From: a virus
Length of the DNA: 59,622 nucleotides
Reading direction: 5' to 3' (one strand)
Virus record (IMG/VR): IMGVR_UViG_3300047546_002390
Coordinates: 1-59,622 of that record
Positions 57,601-59,622 of this stretch are shown piece after piece. The translations under genes and the position numbers were made by a program. Under the pieces are notes generated by a model that saw only the letters and a list, made by a program, of their open reading frames with translations, did no database searches and was not told where the DNA came from. How positions within the stretch are numbered: the stretch's first letter is position 1; each line of letters begins with the position of its first letter.

Positions 57601-59163
57601 ACGCATAACTGGATTGCCATCTCTGTCTAGTCGTGGGGTCCCATCCGGGTTCAGTGCTTGAACTAGTTTTGGTGCATCTCTGTATAGTGATGTTCCGGCT
57701 TCGTCATCTGAAAAAAAGTTGTATTCGATACGGCCTATGCTGCGCATGCCAGCTGGGTCTTTTGAAAATAGGTCAAGCAACGTGTCGAACATTGCTTTTT
57801 GTGTTTCTTTGTATCTGCCAATATCTGAAAGGAGCAGTCTGTCCCGTTCTTCTTTAGACAACGCTCCCCATCCGGGAACAGACTGAAGGCGAGCTTCCAT
57901 GAACTGTTTTATTTCAAAATCATCAAGTAAAGCCGCGCCATCACCTGAAACATTAAGTATCTCAAGGTCCCATCCGGCAGCGCCGCCAGTGTCCTCCCAC
58001 ATTTTTCTTAAAGCCTGAGCGGCCTTAAGTGATGCGTCTGGGTCTGCTGGGTCTATCCCGAGAGACTCAACAATTCTGGCCACTGATGCTTTTTGTCGCG
58101 CAATATCGTCCTGCCCGCGAACAGCACCATTCTTGAACATCCGCAGATTTCCTGGCACTTCAATCTCGCGCCATGATGGCGGTTTGAATCTGTCCCCGCT
58201 GATTGAGTCCCAGTAAACGCTTCTCCCAAGAAGTGCTGGGTCTGCTACGCCACGCGCTTCTGCGCTGTATTGGTCGTTATACAGGAAGTTGAAGAATGAC
58301 CTCGCGTTATTACGAAGACCCTGATATTCGCCTTCTGCTGTAAGTTTTGCAGCCTGTCTTGCCGCAAAACGAGCAAACCTGGATGGGCTGAAACCAAAAC
58401 AGTTGGAACCTGTCGCATCCGTAAACTGGTTTGCGGCTGGAGTTCCCGGCGGGCACCTGAACTTGTTGTTCTCGTCACGAAGAATGCCAAATACCGCAGC
58501 GGCACGCGACAGTAGCGAGCCGCCTGGTACACGAGATTCAAGACTGCGACCAGGAAGCATTTTCTTCTCTATAAGGTTTCCCTTATATTTTTGAATAGCT
58601 TTTTGTTTTTCTTCGTAGCTTAGGCCTGCAGTGATGCCAAATGGGTCAATTACCTGTTCGGAATCGGGGATTACCTCGTCGGTTTTGGGATTTACTTTGT
58701 ACTTGCTCAGTTTTATTGTCGGCTTTGAGCGGATTCGCTCAAGCGTTTCTGCAAAATTCTTCGGAGCATTCTTGTCTGGCTTAATCCAGCCAACGTTTGG
58801 CTCTGTGCCCATTCCTTCTCTTGATTTGAATGATGGACTTATTACGAGCCTCGAGCCGGGTTCCCATGTAGCCGACTTTTCCCACCTGTAGCCGTATTCG
58901 TTAGATTCAACACCCGGACGAGAATCGCCAGTGAACTCGCGTTTCTTATTGTCCGTGTCAACGTACGCCTTAACACGTATTCCAAATCCACTAGTTATCG
59001 CTTTTGTAGCCATCTCCGCTTGTAGCCGACCGCTAGAAACCGAAGAATTGATAGACGTCCTGAATCGGACTGCCTTTTCATTAAAGCCACCGCAGCATGA
59101 GGTTGGCACAATTAGTCGTGCCGAAACTATTACTCTTTCCCGCGTTTGTGGGGTCTTCGCCAT
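51688..59163 (-). CDS. Giant head-operon protein (2491 residues): metallopeptidase plus ParB-like motif
   Basis: Modules seen: the CPPGTPAANQFTDATGSNCFG patch (about 237-257); a zinc metallopeptidase with LHESAHHKQ (HExxH, about 603) and a downstream WALEASAELWA third-ligand region; long coiled-coil stretches (about 800-1100); and a ParB-type ILDGHHRWAGI (about 1868). Five RLSSG or SLSSG linkers lie at about 1311, 1412, 1451, 2022 and 2147, and SVSSG near residue 43. Lying next to the head-maturation gene, it may be injected with DNA. The ATG has AGAAGGGGA upstream. Confidence 0.85.
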   Translation of the reverse strand: MAKTPQTRERVIVSARLIVPTSCCGGFNEKAVRFRTSINSSVSSGRLQAEMATKAITSGFGIRVKAYVDTDNKKREFTGDSRPGVESNEYGYRWEKSATWEPGSRLVISPSFKSREGMGTEPNVGWIKPDKNAPKNFAETLERIRSKPTIKLSKYKVNPKTDEVIPDSEQVIDPFGITAGLSYEEKQKAIQKYKGNLIEKKMLPGRSLESRVPGGSLLSRAAAVFGILRDENNKFRCPPGTPAANQFTDATGSNCFGFSPSRFARFAARQAAKLTAEGEYQGLRNNARSFFNFLYNDQYSAEARGVADPALLGRSVYWDSISGDRFKPPSWREIEVPGNLRMFKNGAVRGQDDIARQKASVARIVESLGIDPADPDASLKAAQALRKMWEDTGGAAGWDLEILNVSGDGAALLDDFEIKQFMEARLQSVPGWGALSKEERDRLLLSDIGRYKETQKAMFDTLLDLFSKDPAGMRSIGRIEYNFFSDDEAGTSLYRDAPKLVQALNPDGTPRLDRDGNPVMRKVPGEMRTAIHINMAEILSNQESMLPDMRPDQRLAISAVGARSEAEGRLAVADFLINADYASRGMAGLLDGVYSFSSHIMLHESAHHKQAQLFQEKIMSEIADKGFITVPVIRDGVKIGERNVDSIYKLSGDDLMAIMTDTADSINLDSLNDAMERIKAIAPLAGSYPRDTYIEGSEVWALEASAELWALRERGIIYGEDIDAALEWMDSASFAAAARERASADDDSAMDSMDDVFRIPTPTTVPDDMPDDVIEETLADRDERLASELREEIKRFKTVFGELPEEEMFDEAAIIASQRDNAKRRLDAVRDFEIDPTLPDDERISLESMKAEAIKDCQRALDYHTKKYDEASKIWRKKYGVGASGEKKRFEDSVREVREREGLLDVGEMEEIARLADLDDLRESVKGMPEKKVIRKLADDEVRLSTMDPASPEARDLAERIDVIKDQHAKNLKEAGDTRSITAVKRDIDKKVKDTISPPPKPSKKFKSAKEASDHGARERRRVKATPEQKKAMKELGDVAESDVGMLLDPATQTRAGRAMNKRNARLKRLGLEVDPMSSDEADTVQQVEKLLIPTMEAIDGTSVADPFEMEAIIDFEAGVLKGKLDGKEVDVDKFVSGRVITSRTKKTDMPERGRRDAKTGRTSRRVVVQVREGDRGLFPATGGEGEQKFVAPPGRLRIIGRDSDGTIRAEISYQKDAVEVVDGMADSLSKNKTDAIWAQSHAKKIQAVADKYVSKRRASGKTFPGSRSDYDDVAAKSTSDVLDDVIDAGGSFGEGIDDLPPDGPSGRSGSLSSGAVNGKRSALGVPATRQQRTQSRESRMSSVTRNIKTALGGGRGDGSISRGDIHPEVADLIAGLPEEVLISRAQATAYRMHEGFDRRVRVRATDADIERLSSGRGIRSPFSSPSDETARASRRAERLAGMPPEQRSARLSSGRTIDSSENLAERRRQEKDVAKRALSVFDDVINSGQNVNDMSDDEISKRFGGSVKRSARKSISEKDSNLYEVDDVSTAVALMMLGHHVEVRDQDIRLTEQAQKVFEKEVKSVAKKHIKENHPRWRAFQEEYALKNPGLDIDNPDVRKAMESEYVGNYQADLCSLYNPANNLMCSGHIGIDREKMPQTNGRSSGQNTKAIMALKAGVAAGKWEPSKDGITRNRELEIEFAEELDAKIAKINRKRSQEIPPKDAVSDDEIPGILYEIIADKHSLRNELSGKTQREHMEDSFSLLSDKAKQWLYENTDWNDTEVNLETPFINWLNGVIDVEDPQNGAAVRLRKVDPSEYAPSQQQLVASKVDSTAQTIQETAIKIAEQIRAASPGISDEEFRVKYLEEMGKEWFMQPILTTRDKYILDGHHRWAGIVVGNRSLPPELQIPLSANEVQTDIIEGLTLGKVFQDAFGIKEARLGAELRWDGKQENIPQISPDEFDAISTDLTANAPRLIDEKYNQGDYIQLGSVGLRNNPDYAQAVEFRQRLARTRGQSDIAAARERQLDEAIRAADIERSGRLSSGKKGSPGRQSVGRLAKMRKSKADKRKIERERELRNLYGEDVGDITRYFSGMLSRDDADLMIYNDFVEGGEKIERVARRYEISTDEVNSAIERFKNLDAETQQELRDRAITRNGPLPTETSGRLSSGKTLNRSSEQYAREYYSRIGLPESVSNDSLPVSGYLVHKSHLDAKRQQIMNSKNGNLRPDAVYEIGDEDVVGDGLTAFGDIEIVLRPSVSERTAYGRGNSISSAHRPVKLNSRNREDVADAILNPDGINGDKQAQEAFLHMLSSSINNDFSNVNASRGSKGTMPSSFDKNLPDGSSREPFEAQILGGFDINEVEQVNIPFKRLQSAGEKENISDAVNERSIAEKLRSAGFSPEEIQYFYSIGGGKNINTQSMAMLRQYRASQKIKTDMASKGLNNVKFAHPTGFNIEDPRSHSKAARGGESVESVLIRAIGDEIVEAAKDMMKEMKNSRKPQITSTSGGML

Positions 59164-59177
59164 TTGGCGTCCCCTTC

Positions 59178-59622
59178 TCAGTTGTCGTCTAGTGTGTCTT
59201 CGAGAAGCTGGAACTCGACAAGTGAGGCCATGAATTCGGCATCGCTAACGTCGCCGGCCTTCTCTTCTCCACCAGCAATCCAGTTCCCAGGAATCAGGCT
59301 CTCCAGCTTCAACGCCCGAGCACGCTTCATGATGTGCTTCTTTGTGGCTTCTTTATCCTTGGCACGACCATAAGCCTGAATGGCATTGCGGAGGTCGGTC
59401 TCCGACACGATTGGATATGAGCCGTCTGGCATTGCCTCGCCGCTCTTGGCTAAGTCAAATCTGCGCTCCTGCGAGAACGCGCGCTTAAGAGCGATTTCGG
59501 CAGCTTCAGCCTCAATTTCCTCAACCTCATCTGCTTCGTACTTGTCGTAACCAAGCAGCTCGCCATCAAGTGCAACAAAGACGTCGTACGACTTGCCGTC
59601 AAAACCTTCGATTTCTACGGCA
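59178..59622 (-). CDS. C-terminal part of a head-maturation/scaffold gene (DUF6582-type), 5' end beyond window
   Basis: 147 codons are open to the window edge. The end (DGSYPIVSETDLRNAIQAYG, GRAKDKEATKKHIMKRARAL) is a DUF6582-type tail often fused to phage head-maturation proteases. The part before it is acidic (EADEVEEIEAEAAEIALK). The catalytic domain, if present, lies outside the window. The giant 2491-residue gene starts 14 nt after its stop. Confidence 0.7.
   Translation of the reverse strand, partial: AVEIEGFDGKSYDVFVALDGELLGYDKYEADEVEEIEAEAAEIALKRAFSQERRFDLAKSGEAMPDGSYPIVSETDLRNAIQAYGRAKDKEATKKHIMKRARALKLESLIPGNWIAGGEEKAGDVSDAEFMASLVEFQLLEDTLDDN

Overview
The window looks like part of the genome of a large tailed phage that infects an actinobacterium. 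Supporting signs are a WhiB-type Fe-S regulator, an Rpf-like secreted muralytic enzyme, a DUF732-type lipoprotein, leaderless promoter/start pairs, an HK97-fold major capsid protein, a DUF6582-type end of a head-morphogenesis gene, a TOPRIM primase/helicase, an SSB, a B12-dependent ribonucleotide reductase and about ten tRNA genes. No terminase large subunit, portal or tail genes are visible; they presumably lie beyond position 59622. The moderate GC of most of the window would fit a low-GC freshwater or marine actinobacterial host, but that is inference.

Layout. (A) 1-11600 is a visibly GC-richer accessory arm of small genes on both strands: zinc-ribbon proteins, an H1-like protein, a SNF2 helicase with two HARP-like repeats and a DUF932/TIGR03299 protein. 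It is studded with dispersed repeats: 17 copies of a GGTGTAGGTAAG-like 12-mer, five copies of a bipartite promoter-like element, GGGGCT-core hairpins and an ACCCGTGGCACC element. It ends in GT/CG-rich simple sequence at 11280-11580. (B) 11755-18000 holds two small genes, the Rpf-like lysin and a convergent, translationally coupled thyX-rmlA-rmlC-rmlB-rmlD operon that can take dUMP to dTMP and supply dTDP-L-rhamnose. (C) 18000-23000 is a minus-strand tRNA cluster interleaved with very small genes, a possible structured RNA, and two plus-strand genes of unknown function. (D) 23000-25500 carries thioredoxin, a MSMEG_6728/pyrimidine-dimer-glycosylase-like protein, a nuclease-like protein and ssb with a clear terminator.

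(E) 25495-39729 is one long minus-strand block. It contains WhiB, primase-helicase, a terminase-small-subunit-like HTH protein, a giant 2948-residue multidomain 'polyvalent' protein (GNAT-like, two ADP-ribosyltransferase-like domains, a DEDD exonuclease, an HEYGH metallopeptidase and an HDxFGH region) and small genes including a DUF5872 protein. (F) 39823-43803 on the plus strand carries two unknown genes, nrdJ, an HNH endonuclease and tRNA-Arg. (G) 43804-59622 on the minus strand is the head block: head-maturation gene end, a second giant protein of 2491 residues (metallopeptidase plus ParB-like motif), five head-associated unknowns, the major capsid protein and a strong terminator. DUF6321, SNase, a Cys-rich protein and a small membrane peptide follow the terminator.

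The most unusual signal is that both giant proteins, encoded 16 kb apart, share a recurring linker, typically RLSSG followed by K, R or A (14 LSSG copies in total). Several copies sit between recognisable domains, as expected for processed or modular polyproteins. The second is the regulatory vocabulary of region A, where a phage-specific promoter family and the 12-mer repeat occur together upstream of genes.
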